Shown: piece by piece, positions 1 through 8,551 of the stretch | Layout of the letters: the number at the start of each line of letters is the position of its first letter | Position numbering within the stretch: the stretch's first letter is position 1 | Origin: Gammaproteobacteria bacterium | Lineage (GTDB): Bacteria; Pseudomonadota; Gammaproteobacteria; Steroidobacterales; GCA-2729495 | Length of the DNA: 64,000 bases | Reading direction: 5' to 3' | Assembly: GCA_024229935.1 (NCBI GenBank) | Contig: JAAERX010000031.1 | Span: 18,265 to 82,264, forward strand | The notes under the pieces: generated by a model | Database searches by the model: none | The model's input: the letters and a program-made list of their open reading frames with translations, nothing else | Told to the model about the DNA's origin: nothing | Program-made: the position numbers and the translations under genes

Positions 1-1
1 C

Positions 2-1165
2 ATGACGGTCAGTGATGAGATCTACGGTAAATCCGGACGGTATGTATCCCGTGAACGCCTAGAGGCAATGCTGGATAAAGAATACAACCTGTTGATCCAA
101 CGCCTTAGTAAAGAACGCAAAGGCACACGTTTTTTTGCCTTTGCCAATACCATTACTGCCCGTAGTTATGAGGGCACAAATGAATGTCATGGCTGGGTGG
201 GTCTGCGTTTCCAGGATGAGCCAGGCGGCGAACCTAATACCATTATTTTGCATGTAAACCTGTTAGAAGAAACAACCGTCCAGCAACAGGAAGCTATAGG
301 CATACTCGGCGTCAACCTTTTATACAGCGCAATGCTCAATCCTCAGGGTCCGTTAAGGGGGCTTGATAATCTATCTGATAACCTAAACCAAGGTGAGCTG
401 GAAGTTGATGTAGCCAATTTATCAGGCCTAGTCTTTGCTGATACTGACCCAGCCCGTATTGGTCTGGCCATGATCCGCAGCGGTCTGGCCCAGGTTATTC
501 TGTTTGGACGTGATGGCAACCAGCTACCGCCTACGGAAATTGTCCACAAGCGACCCATGGTTATAAAACGGACATCGACACGCTATTCCACTGTTATTGA
601 TTCAGCTACATTTGCTGCCGCTGGTGATCACCTGAAAAATGAAACACCCAATCTGGACGTTAAGCCACTCAGTATCACTGAGTTCAGCATCAACAGTGTG
701 CATGCCTCTCAAGGCAGCGATATCGATACCAATCTGGAACATCTACGAGAACTTATCGCTCAGGATGAATGGGTAATGCTTACCAGGCTGCGACAAAGTT
801 ATAAACTAACAGATTATTTACGTCGTTACTCTCACCAACCTATACGCTTTGTTATGGGAATCTCTACTTTTGCCATGCTGTTATCAGACAAGTTCTATGT
901 AGACTCAACAGGCGGCATTTTGGAAGCCACAGGTAAACTGTACGCCGATGAGGTACGCATCTACATACAATCAATGTCCGAGGGGGATTTTCGCCAGCAC
1001 CTTGACTCCGTAGGGTTGGCACCTGACTGGGTGACAGTCAATGCTGAAAATAGCAATGACCTGGCATCCATCCATAACCTAGAATTTCAGGGCCCTACCC
1101 GGTTGCTGCATCGATATCTCATGGAAGCGGGCTGGGTTGAAGAGCTAACCTCGCTTACTCAATAG
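2..1165 (+). CDS. Conserved protein of unknown function, probably 5'-truncated by the window edge
   Basis: The readable frame gives 387 residues from an ATG at base 2, but the true start may lie outside the window. It has a distinctive block near residues 43-72 (FFAFANTITARSYEGTNECH, then GWVGLRFQ), followed by QQQEAIGILGVNLLY near residues 94-108. I recognise this as a conserved bacterial family that databases often label with unreliable names such as nicotinate-nucleotide adenylyltransferase. I see no nucleotidyltransferase motif and assign no function. There is no signal peptide or membrane segment, so it is probably cytosolic. From memory the family is longer than 387 residues, which fits a missing N-terminus. 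It ends 276 bp before the porin gene, with the Fur-type site in between, so it is probably a separate unit. Confidence 0.6.
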   Translation: MTVSDEIYGKSGRYVSRERLEAMLDKEYNLLIQRLSKERKGTRFFAFANTITARSYEGTNECHGWVGLRFQDEPGGEPNTIILHVNLLEETTVQQQEAIGILGVNLLYSAMLNPQGPLRGLDNLSDNLNQGELEVDVANLSGLVFADTDPARIGLAMIRSGLAQVILFGRDGNQLPPTEIVHKRPMVIKRTSTRYSTVIDSATFAAAGDHLKNETPNLDVKPLSITEFSINSVHASQGSDIDTNLEHLRELIAQDEWVMLTRLRQSYKLTDYLRRYSHQPIRFVMGISTFAMLLSDKFYVDSTGGILEATGKLYADEVRIYIQSMSEGDFRQHLDSVGLAPDWVTVNAENSNDLASIHNLEFQGPTRLLHRYLMEAGWVEELTSLTQ

Positions 1166-1290
1166 CAGTTAAGTCTTTATTTGGCAGTTCATTTCCTCTC
1201 TGATTTATCAGGGTAAAACCTTGTGGGCAATAACTTCACCCAGCCATTCCAGGCACAACATAGGTATAACTCACAGCTTCCAAACTTAAT

Positions 1291-1309
1291 GCGAATGATT
1301 ATCATTTGC
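1291..1309. promoter_or_regulatory. Fur-box-like operator upstream of the porin gene
   Basis: The 19-mer GCGAATGATTATCATTTGC agrees with the classical Fur consensus at 14 of 19 positions by my count. It is a near-perfect inverted repeat: the two 9-bp arms around the central T match in 8 of 9 positions. It lies about 130 bp before the porin start codon, a normal operator distance if the 5' UTR is long. The site implies iron-repressed expression of the porin/FMN-protein/PepSY set. No promoter hexamers are clear enough to place. Confidence 0.7.
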
Positions 1310-1441
1310 TTCTGGAAAGGGCTATATACCCCCTGAACCATACCTGCAGAAGCAGGGAAAAACTCACTCAACAACTTGAAAACAGTGCTTTTTAGCACTA
1401 CAGGCACGGTTTTGCCTGCAAAAAGTAAAGGATAAACGACA

Positions 1442-2725
1442 ATGCGTAACTTAACTCTTCTGGTCCTTCTGGCTATACCTGTTTTACAGGCACAGGCACA
1501 GACACCTGCCCCGGGTAATATCAGTGAACTTTGGGAAATTATCCAGCAACAACAGGCTGAAATTAACTCTCTGAAAAGTAAAGATGCTAAAACTAAACAG
1601 GAACTTGCCGAGACACGTGAAAAGGTATCAGCCAATGAACAACGTGTTAATGCCACCGACGATGCCATTGACACAATGGCCAACAGCCAATCAACCCTGG
1701 CTTCATGGGCAGAAAACACACAAATTGGTGGCTATGGCGAAATGCATTACAACAACCTTGATGCTAAAGACAGCAGCAAAGATGTAAAAGAAATTGATTT
1801 ACACCGCTTCGTTTTGTACTTCAATCATCAATTCAATGATGATTTAAGGTTTTTCTCAGAATTAGAAGTTGAACATTCCATTGCCGGTGACGATCAAAAT
1901 GGTGAAGTTGAACTTGAACAAGCCTATCTGCAATACGACCTGAATGACAATCACACAATACAAGGCGGTCTATTTTTAGTACCGGTTGGCATTATTAATG
2001 AAAATCACGAGCCAAATACATTTTATGGTGTTGAACGTAACTCAGTTGAGAAAATTATTATCCCAACAACCTGGTGGGAGGGTGGCGCAGCTTTAAGCGG
2101 TCACTATGAGAATGGGCTCAGCTGGGATTTCGCCATGACCTCCGGACTGGAAATGAGTAATAACTATCAGATACGCAAAGGGCGACAAAAGGTCTCAAAA
2201 GCATCAGCTAATGATCCTGCTTATACCGCACGATTAAAGTACACCGGTGTACCAGGGCTAGAGCTAGCAGCCAGCTACCAGCTACAAGTGAATGCTGCAC
2301 AAGGCAAATCATCAGAAGACATTGGTCAGGGCCAGCTTATCTCTACCCATGCCATCTACAATAAAGGCCCCCTTTCAGTACGTGCACTGTGGGCCGACTG
2401 GGACTTTGATGGTGATGACATTAAAGCTGCAGGGGCCAACAACCAGTCTGGCTGGTATGTAGAACCATCCTGGAAATTCTCACCAGGTAACTATGACATT
2501 GGTATTTATGCCCGCTATGAAAACCTCGATGGCTATGCCATCAAAGGTGACACGGATGAATTTCAGGTTGGTGAGTTTGACGAATGGCAGGTCGGTATTA
2601 GTTACTGGCCCGTAGAGAATGTGGTCATTAAATTTGATTATCGTGAGCGTGACTATGATGAGGCACTAACTGCAGCTACTTATGACTTCACAGGCATAGA
2701 CCTTGGTCTTGGCTATTCATTTTAG
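1442..2725 (+). CDS. Outer-membrane porin with N-terminal coiled coil
   Basis: This 427-residue protein has a clear signal peptide (MRNLTLLVLLAIPVLQAQAQ). A heptad-rich coiled-coil stretch follows at about residues 29-85, and then a beta-barrel rich in alternating aromatic and polar residues. It ends in the outer-membrane signature YSF with terminal Phe. The barrel resembles phosphate-selective/OprP-type porins, whose coiled-coil N-terminus trimerises in the periplasm. The substrate is unknown. The start is supported by AAAGGA nine bases upstream. It is the first gene of a likely operon with the FMN-binding and PepSY genes (24 and 22 bp gaps) under the Fur-type site, which points to a role in iron or flavin/ferric complex passage. 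That role is inference. Confidence 0.8.
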   Translation: MRNLTLLVLLAIPVLQAQAQTPAPGNISELWEIIQQQQAEINSLKSKDAKTKQELAETREKVSANEQRVNATDDAIDTMANSQSTLASWAENTQIGGYGEMHYNNLDAKDSSKDVKEIDLHRFVLYFNHQFNDDLRFFSELEVEHSIAGDDQNGEVELEQAYLQYDLNDNHTIQGGLFLVPVGIINENHEPNTFYGVERNSVEKIIIPTTWWEGGAALSGHYENGLSWDFAMTSGLEMSNNYQIRKGRQKVSKASANDPAYTARLKYTGVPGLELAASYQLQVNAAQGKSSEDIGQGQLISTHAIYNKGPLSVRALWADWDFDGDDIKAAGANNQSGWYVEPSWKFSPGNYDIGIYARYENLDGYAIKGDTDEFQVGEFDEWQVGISYWPVENVVIKFDYRERDYDEALTAATYDFTGIDLGLGYSF

Positions 2726-2749
2726 TAGTGATAATAGCGATCTGAACTC

Positions 2750-3268
2750 ATGTTGTGTAAATATCATGCAGGTCTAATTATTGGTCTAATCTTGCTGGCT
2801 TCTGTAAATGCTAATGCTGAAAGCATTTACCAGGAGCCAGCAGATTTCATTGCCTCTGCTTTTGACGGCAATGAGCCAAAATCTGCAGTACTGTGGATTA
2901 CCAATGATATTCAAAATAAGTCATATAGCATACTGGGCCGTAATCTCCGTCAACTACGTATACGCTATTGGCAAGTGGCTAATCGCAGCGCATGGATACT
3001 GGATGAAACTGGCAAAGACCTGCCCATTACCACAGGCGTAGTTGTCGAATCGGGCGCCATTAAAACAATTAAAGTTCTTATATTCAGGGAAAGTCGTGGT
3101 TGGGAAGTACGTTACCCATTCTTCACCAACCAGTTTAAGGACGCTCAACTGGACACAAAGAACCAGCTTGATCATTCAATTGATAATATCAGCGGCGCAA
3201 CACTGTCTGTTAATGCCCTCAAGCGACAGGCACGGCTTGCTTTGTTGTTATCAACCTATATTGATTAA
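2750..3268 (+). CDS. Periplasmic FMN-binding domain protein (predicted covalently flavinylated)
   Basis: The protein has 172 residues with a signal peptide (about residues 1-23, ending ANA) and one FMN_bind domain. Near the C-terminus is DNISGAT (residues 145-151), which fits the DxxSGAT-type motif. In NqrC/RnfG-like domains ApbE attaches FMN to the final Thr (Thr151 here). It should therefore be an extracytoplasmic one-flavin electron carrier. No ApbE gene is in the window. Position between a porin and a PepSY membrane protein, behind a Fur-type operator, suggests electron delivery to ferric iron or a ferric chelate at the periplasmic face. The family and motif are visible; the acceptor is inference. 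Confidence 0.8.
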   Translation: MLCKYHAGLIIGLILLASVNANAESIYQEPADFIASAFDGNEPKSAVLWITNDIQNKSYSILGRNLRQLRIRYWQVANRSAWILDETGKDLPITTGVVVESGAIKTIKVLIFRESRGWEVRYPFFTNQFKDAQLDTKNQLDHSIDNISGATLSVNALKRQARLALLLSTYID

Positions 3269-3290
3269 TTATGGTGAGGTTAATATAAGC

Positions 3291-4046
3291 ATGCCAATAC
3301 CATCAGGCCGAAAAAGGCATCTTTTTGCAATGCTGCATCGTTATGGCGGCATTAGTTCAGCATTACTTGTTATTGTGATATGCACAACAGGCTTACTACT
3401 GAACCATACTGATGATCTTAATCTAAGTAAGCAAACAGTGGGCAATGAATGGCTGCTTGACTGGTATGGCATCAAGACACCTTCAACAGTCAGCTACATA
3501 TCAGGGAGCCATTATGCAAGTCAGCTAAACGAAAGTATTTATTTTGATGGTGTACCTGTAGAAGGAAGCTATACCCATCTACAGGGATTAGCTGTAAGTG
3601 ATAACGGAGTTATTATTGCCACTACAAATCAGCTAATTATATTAACACCAGAAGCTGCACTCATTGAGGTACTTGATGCCCGACATGGGATCCCTGAAGG
3701 TATCGAGAATTTTGGATTACTGCCCAGTGGGGCGTTTGTACTTAATGCCAAAAATACAATATGGATTGCCGATAATGATTTACTTGAATGGGTAAAAACG
3801 AACAACCCTATAGATAAGAGTAGCTGGTCAACTCATGCAGCATTACCCTCATCCATACTGAATAGAATCAATCAAAATTATCATGGCAGCGGCCTGTCAA
3901 CAGAGAGAATTCTGCTGGATTTACATTCCGGTCGTATTTTTGGTCGGGCTGGCCCGTGGCTAGCTGATGCAGTAGCAATACTGTTCATTATATTAGCTGC
4001 AACAGGCACATGGATGTGGTTTAAATCACATCACAAGACTGGCTGA
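3291..4046 (+). CDS. PepSY-associated transmembrane protein, short ferric-reductase-like
   Basis: The frame is open from 3042, but the start is placed at ATG 3291 (GGTGAGG upstream, 22 bp after the previous stop), giving 251 residues. An N-terminal basic segment leads into membrane helix 1 (about residues 15-38, with HRYGG before it). A soluble periplasmic middle region follows, then LDLHSGRIFG and a second helix near residues 222-245 (WLADAVAILFIILAATGTW). The His-Arg-Tyr-Gly start of helix 1 and the LHSGRIFGR element before the last helix are typical of PepSY_TM proteins. Several of these work as inner-membrane reductases for ferrisiderophores. With only two helices it is shorter than FoxB/PiuB types. 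It probably passes electrons to the adjacent flavinylated protein. Confidence 0.75.
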   Translation: MPIPSGRKRHLFAMLHRYGGISSALLVIVICTTGLLLNHTDDLNLSKQTVGNEWLLDWYGIKTPSTVSYISGSHYASQLNESIYFDGVPVEGSYTHLQGLAVSDNGVIIATTNQLIILTPEAALIEVLDARHGIPEGIENFGLLPSGAFVLNAKNTIWIADNDLLEWVKTNNPIDKSSWSTHAALPSSILNRINQNYHGSGLSTERILLDLHSGRIFGRAGPWLADAVAILFIILAATGTWMWFKSHHKTG

Positions 4047-4068
4047 CATCTTTGTTCCTGACATTGGC

Positions 4069-4791
4069 CTACACCATCATTGCTGCTTCAATAGAACAAA
4101 CAGCTTCCTCACCATAAACCTTAACAATCATGTCACGGTCCGGGTCCATCTCTACAATTGTGCGTGCAATATGTTCACGCCTCAGTTGTCTTTCTTCGGC
4201 TTCTCGTGCACCTAACAGTTCTGCCGCATGATAGATATTCAACCATACATCAAAATATTGATTAGCAATCTCTTCAAGGATTGTCAGGTTTTTGGGAGCA
4301 ACATCAGGCGCATTTAAAAAATAGGGAGAACAAAAAGCGCGCATATGTGTGTACCGGGAAGGCTGAAAAGTAATTTCTGACTTCCTAGCCTTATCGTATA
4401 TCGACGTCACTCCACTACACAGCTCCTTAAACTTATGTATATCCATAATGACATCAATATCAGGATACAAATCCATAGATATCTTACTGCCATGAGAGGT
4501 AACCATACCCTCAAAGTTAAAGCGTGGAATATTGTATTGCGCCTGTGGAATAATATGAATATTAAAGTAACGCCCACCAGGCATTACATTAATTGACATA
4601 CATGCCGCTTTATCAAGTTTTTCAGCCTTAAATACATGCACATAGCCCGTGCTTTCACCGGCAGGGTTCTTTACATCTTCCAATTCAGGAAATTGATCAG
4701 AGGGCGTTGCCCCAAGCTCACTAATAATGCGCTCTTCTATGGATTGACCAAAACCGGCCAGTAATTTTGGACCGACGGACCCATTGCTCAT
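4069..4791 (-). CDS. Unknown protein, possible bilin reductase / red chlorophyll catabolite reductase superfamily member
   Basis: This 240-residue soluble protein has no signal peptide. The middle region (about residues 70-125: YFNIHIIPQAQYNIPRFNFE, then ISMDLYPDIDVIMDIHKF) resembles the beta-sheet core of ferredoxin-dependent bilin reductases and plant RCCR. In those, a substrate-contacting strand ends in Leu-Pro or Leu-Tyr-Pro after an Asp. This is a by-eye fold-level resemblance, not a firm match. Its C-terminus is helical and charged. The gene sits 31 bp downstream of an MFS transporter on the same strand, so they are probably co-transcribed, and the transporter could move the same compound. 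The stop lies 22 bp from the convergent PepSY gene. If not an RCCR-like enzyme, it is simply an unassigned family. Confidence 0.45.
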   Translation of the reverse strand: MSNGSVGPKLLAGFGQSIEERIISELGATPSDQFPELEDVKNPAGESTGYVHVFKAEKLDKAACMSINVMPGGRYFNIHIIPQAQYNIPRFNFEGMVTSHGSKISMDLYPDIDVIMDIHKFKELCSGVTSIYDKARKSEITFQPSRYTHMRAFCSPYFLNAPDVAPKNLTILEEIANQYFDVWLNIYHAAELLGAREAEERQLRREHIARTIVEMDPDRDMIVKVYGEEAVCSIEAAMMV

Positions 4792-4822
4792 ACTTACTTC
4801 CTCAAAATCATATTTTTATACG

Positions 4823-6145
4823 CTAAGCATAATCTTTACGCGGTTGTGTTGCGCGTGCGACACCTATGGAAAAAAAACACAGCAAACTATTGACAATGCC
4901 AATGAGTATAAAAGGCGCCAAAGGTGATACGGCATCAAAAGCCCAACCACCCACACTGGAAATAAAGAGTATTCCTGCTGCACCAAACATAGAGAACATA
5001 CCCACTACAGACCCCCGGTACGATGGTGGAGACTCCTGCCCTATTAAGGTCTGACTGGCCAAAACCACACTAATCTGGCCTATACCCAGCACAACCATGG
5101 CCGGATACATCCAAACTCCAAAGGGGTCAGGCACAAATGCGATACCGATATACCCCACTGCTGCAAGACCCATGGCCAAACCCATAGCATGGGCACGGTC
5201 CATATGATCATTCAACCAGCCCATAACAGGCGCCCATAAAAGTGCCGCAAACATAACCATGGCAAAACGTATACCTGCCTTAGTTGCCGCAACCTCAGGT
5301 GACATACCCGACTGTATACCTGCCTGGATAAGCCATAAGGTATAAAAGGTACCTATTACAACAAGATCGCCACGCGCGACAAATGCACAAAAATACGCCA
5401 ACAATACCCGCTTATTTTCCCGCCCTGCCCGTATACCCATACCCACACGTTGCCTGAATGGCTCATTTTTTTGCGCCTTCTCAGGACGGCCTCCCTTGAG
5501 GCCTGCACGAACAACCAAGGCCAGCAGCAGGCACAAACCTGCCATGGTAAACATGGTTAACTGACCAGCTGTGAGCGCATCAGTTCCATCTGCTGAATAT
5601 ATTTCCGGCAATCGTAAGAAAATAATACCAATCAGCATATTACCTATACCTATAGCAATACCCGCCAGTGCCACAAGCTTGCCACGTGATTCCTCTGCCG
5701 GATAATCAACCATTAACACTCCAACCATGACGTTAACGACGGCAATACCAACAGATATAAACATACGTACAGCAACCAAAGCCACCACAGTATCTACGTA
5801 AGCAAATAAGACATAGCCAAGTGCCAATAACAAAGCACCACCAAGAAATACACCACGTCGTCCTATACGATCAGAAAATGCACCAATAAAAGCACTACTG
5901 ACAAGCAGTACAATCTCACCTGCAAATAATGCCAGACCACTCACCTGCCCCTGCTGATCATTTGGCAGGCCAAGATTAACTGCCAGCACATAGGGCTGAA
6001 TCGTACTTATATAAGTAGTAAGACATACACCAAGTAATGCAGACATCACAAAGAACAGAGCATTTGCCGGGCGAATACCTCTGGCAAGCTTGATAGGGCC
6101 TAAACTGTGTGGTCCACCTGTCATTTCATTCATTCCCTTAACCAT
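4823..6145 (-). CDS. MFS transporter, paralogue of two others in this window
   Basis: It is a 440-residue protein with about twelve hydrophobic segments. The MFS loop 2-3 signature is GAFSDRIGRRGVF. Three ATGs lie close together; an AAGGGA nine bases before the third (position 6124) makes 6124 at least as likely as 6145. It shares with the transporters at 37230 and 53322 the same N-terminal PYVLxxNLGxP/PxxEQG pattern. It also shares the mid-protein segment (A/G)RxDxxVIGTF(Y/F)xLW and the late element (L)xGQESPxxxRGSVVGMFS. The substrate is unknown. Gene order suggests transport of whatever the downstream RCCR-like protein acts on. It is divergent from the nitroreductase gene across 192 bp. 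Confidence 0.85.
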   Translation of the reverse strand: MVKGMNEMTGGPHSLGPIKLARGIRPANALFFVMSALLGVCLTTYISTIQPYVLAVNLGLPNDQQGQVSGLALFAGEIVLLVSSAFIGAFSDRIGRRGVFLGGALLLALGYVLFAYVDTVVALVAVRMFISVGIAVVNVMVGVLMVDYPAEESRGKLVALAGIAIGIGNMLIGIIFLRLPEIYSADGTDALTAGQLTMFTMAGLCLLLALVVRAGLKGGRPEKAQKNEPFRQRVGMGIRAGRENKRVLLAYFCAFVARGDLVVIGTFYTLWLIQAGIQSGMSPEVAATKAGIRFAMVMFAALLWAPVMGWLNDHMDRAHAMGLAMGLAAVGYIGIAFVPDPFGVWMYPAMVVLGIGQISVVLASQTLIGQESPPSYRGSVVGMFSMFGAAGILFISSVGGWAFDAVSPLAPFILIGIVNSLLCFFSIGVARATQPRKDYA

Positions 6146-6337
6146 GCATCAATAGGAATACCCGAAAGGTATCTGATCTGACCGCACAACCAAGTCAAGT
6201 ACATATAAAACCCTGCTCAGGCACAAGCAGGTATATCATTTATAGCAGTGACCACATCGCATATCCAGCAGTCGATTGTCTGCAGCTATGAGGCTACCAT
6301 TGCTTAATTCTAGATACCTCAACCGTGAGTTCTTTAT

Positions 6338-7018
6338 ATGTCTGCAACCGATCTTAACCCTGACAAACTGCTAACCACCACTCGTGCTGTACGTAAGCGA
6401 CTTAATTTAAAAAAACCTGTGCCCATAGCAGTTGTGCATGAATGCATCGAAATTGCCCTACAGGCACCAACGGGTGGCAATACACAAAGCTGGCAGTTCA
6501 TGATCGTGACAGATGCCTCTCTGCGCACACAACTGGCTGATCTGTATCGCACAGCATGGGACAAATATCGTGGTGCACCTGGTTCTATCTATGACCTTGC
6601 CACTAAAGAAAATGAGCCACAGCGCAAACAACAACACCAGCGTGTAATCAGTTCAGCTGAGCATCTGGTCGAGCATTTACAAGAAGTTCCCGTACACATT
6701 ATTCCCTGCATGAAAGGGCGCAATGATCAAATGACAGGTAGTTATGCCAATGCAATACACTCTGCCAGCTATGGATCCATTATTCCAGCCACTTGGAGCT
6801 ATATGCTAGCTGCACGCTCACGAGGTCTGGGTACCGCATGGACAACCGCACACCTAATTTATGAACAAGCCGCAGCAGAGTTGCTGGGCATTCCGTACGA
6901 CCAATACACTCAGGTTGCCCTGATTCCAACAGCCTGGTACACAGGTAAACTATTCCATGCTTCACTTCGCCGTAACGTAGCCGATGTTGTGCATGAGAAT
7001 AACTGGCACAGCACATGA
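6338..7018 (+). CDS. Nitroreductase-family FMN oxidoreductase
   Basis: The protein has 226 residues. The opening TTRAVRKRLNLKKP matches the family's FMN phosphate-binding RSxRxF region in altered form. APTGGNTQSWQFMIV (about residues 45-59) is the classical APSxxNxQPW flavin contact, and the C-terminal part carries ARSRGLGTAW (residues about 154-163). The expected fold is an FMN-dependent homodimer reducing nitro groups, quinones or similar substrates with NAD(P)H. GTGAG sits before the ATG. The stop codon overlaps the start of the next gene (ATGA), so the two are translationally coupled. The substrate is unknown; other family members dehalogenate or oxidise. Confidence 0.85.
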   Translation: MSATDLNPDKLLTTTRAVRKRLNLKKPVPIAVVHECIEIALQAPTGGNTQSWQFMIVTDASLRTQLADLYRTAWDKYRGAPGSIYDLATKENEPQRKQQHQRVISSAEHLVEHLQEVPVHIIPCMKGRNDQMTGSYANAIHSASYGSIIPATWSYMLAARSRGLGTAWTTAHLIYEQAAAELLGIPYDQYTQVALIPTAWYTGKLFHASLRRNVADVVHENNWHST

Positions 7019-8544
7019 GTACCGATCCTGAAACATATCTGCAACAAGCAATGCAGGAGCACCAACAAGGCAACCTTTATGATGCAGACCTGCTCTATGC
7101 ACAAGCATTACAAATAAATCCTAACAATATTCAGGCATTGCGGCTCAAAGGCATACTAAAGCGCGAATATGGTGATATTGATGAGTCCTTAAAACTCTTC
7201 ACACAAGCAAGTAAGCTTAACCCTAAGGATGCAGAGCACATAAATGAAATTGCCCTATCACATATGGCAGCCGGAAATTTGCAGCAGGCAGAACAAAGCC
7301 TACGACATGCACTACACACAGACCCAGAATCAATAAAAGCACTAACCAATCTCGGTGCATTACTGCAGCAACGTGGCCATATTCAGGAAGCCATACATCT
7401 CTATCAGATGGCTTTGGAAATTCAACCAGATGATGTACAGCTACGCTGTAATTATGCCAAAACACTAAGTGATGCGGGTGAAGATGAACAAGCCTTGCAG
7501 CAATGTGAAACAGCTTTGAAACAAAGTAGTGACCACCCTTATGTTCTAACGGTTAAAGGCGCCGTACTTCTTGACCAGAAATGCTATGAAGAGGCAGGCA
7601 GCATTCTCGAAACAGCCAGATTACAGGGCTATGAAGAAGATATGGCACTGGTCAATCTAGCTCTTGCCCTTTATCAGACCGGTGATATTAAGTCTGCAAC
7701 AAAAATTCTACAGCGAGCCATTACATTAAACCCATACAATGCCCGAGCTGTAGCTGATCTAACAAACTGTCACTGCACCACAGGCAATTATGCAGACGCA
7801 CTTACTTTATGTGAAGAATTCCTTAAGCAGCATCCTGGTGAACGACTGGTCCTTGGCGCATATGCACTGGCACTCCATAATGCGGGCCAATCTGAGCAGG
7901 CACTGACACTAAGCAACTGCACCAAGCTTGTTCATGTGTTTGATCTTGATACACCAAAAGGCTTTGCTGATCTCAATGTATTCAATAATGCATTAGCATC
8001 GCAAATACGCTCAGACAGCTCTTTACTAACAAATCCAGTCAGCAAATCAACATATGGTGGCGATCAGACAGGCGAACTGGATATGGAAGCATCATTAGCC
8101 AGTAAAGCCCTGCTGACTTTTATCCAGGACAGCGTAACCTCCGTAGCCAATCAATTCATGGCATCAGGACTTGATAAACACCCCGTAATGGCGCCCGCTA
8201 ACGGAACACAAATGATTCGAGCATGGGGCACTCTAATTCGGGCAGGCGGGCAACAAACTGCACATATGCATCCACTCGGATGGCTAAGTGGCGTCTACTA
8301 TGCCCATTTACCACCTGATATGGGTGCAGCATCTGCTGAAGCTGGCTGGCTGGAATTCAATAAACCACCGGAACGGTTCTATTGCGAAGCAGAACCAGAC
8401 ACCCGGCGTTATGAGCCGCGTGAAGGAAGACTAATCATCTTCCCCTCTTGGTTCTGGCATCAGACATTTCCTTTTGAATCTAAAGATGAACGTATCAGCA
8501 TTGCCTTTGATATTGTTCCACTGGAGGCACTAAGGATGATATGA
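7015..8544 (+). CDS. TPR protein with C-terminal putative 2OG-Fe(II) oxygenase domain
   Basis: This 509-residue protein has two parts. Residues about 1-300 hold roughly eight tetratricopeptide repeats (recurring A-x-x-x-N-P and LxxGxxxxA patterns). Residues about 390-509 resemble the 2OG-FeII_Oxy_5 type domain. That part shows HMHPLGWLSGVYYAHLP with candidate iron-ligand His residues, then GRLIIFPSWFWHQTFPF with a distal His, and an ERISIAFDI ending where an Arg usually binds 2-oxoglutarate. No signal peptide is visible. It could hydroxylate a protein or small molecule recruited by the TPRs. The 4-bp start/stop overlap with the nitroreductase gene implies a linked role. It converges with the next gene across only 7 bp. 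Confidence 0.8.
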   Translation: MSTDPETYLQQAMQEHQQGNLYDADLLYAQALQINPNNIQALRLKGILKREYGDIDESLKLFTQASKLNPKDAEHINEIALSHMAAGNLQQAEQSLRHALHTDPESIKALTNLGALLQQRGHIQEAIHLYQMALEIQPDDVQLRCNYAKTLSDAGEDEQALQQCETALKQSSDHPYVLTVKGAVLLDQKCYEEAGSILETARLQGYEEDMALVNLALALYQTGDIKSATKILQRAITLNPYNARAVADLTNCHCTTGNYADALTLCEEFLKQHPGERLVLGAYALALHNAGQSEQALTLSNCTKLVHVFDLDTPKGFADLNVFNNALASQIRSDSSLLTNPVSKSTYGGDQTGELDMEASLASKALLTFIQDSVTSVANQFMASGLDKHPVMAPANGTQMIRAWGTLIRAGGQQTAHMHPLGWLSGVYYAHLPPDMGAASAEAGWLEFNKPPERFYCEAEPDTRRYEPREGRLIIFPSWFWHQTFPFESKDERISIAFDIVPLEALRMI

Positions 8545-8551
8545 GATCAAA

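Noticed and set aside
1189..1719. Minus-strand frame of 176 codons over the porin start
   Set aside because: It covers the Fur-type operator and the porin 5' end. The porin has signal peptide, ribosome site and domain match; the frame shows no domain features.
6158..6231. Two small hairpins (ATACC/GGTAT and CCTGCT/AGCAGG) between divergent MFS and nitroreductase genes
   Set aside because: Short stems of 5-6 bp with no T tract; could be chance.
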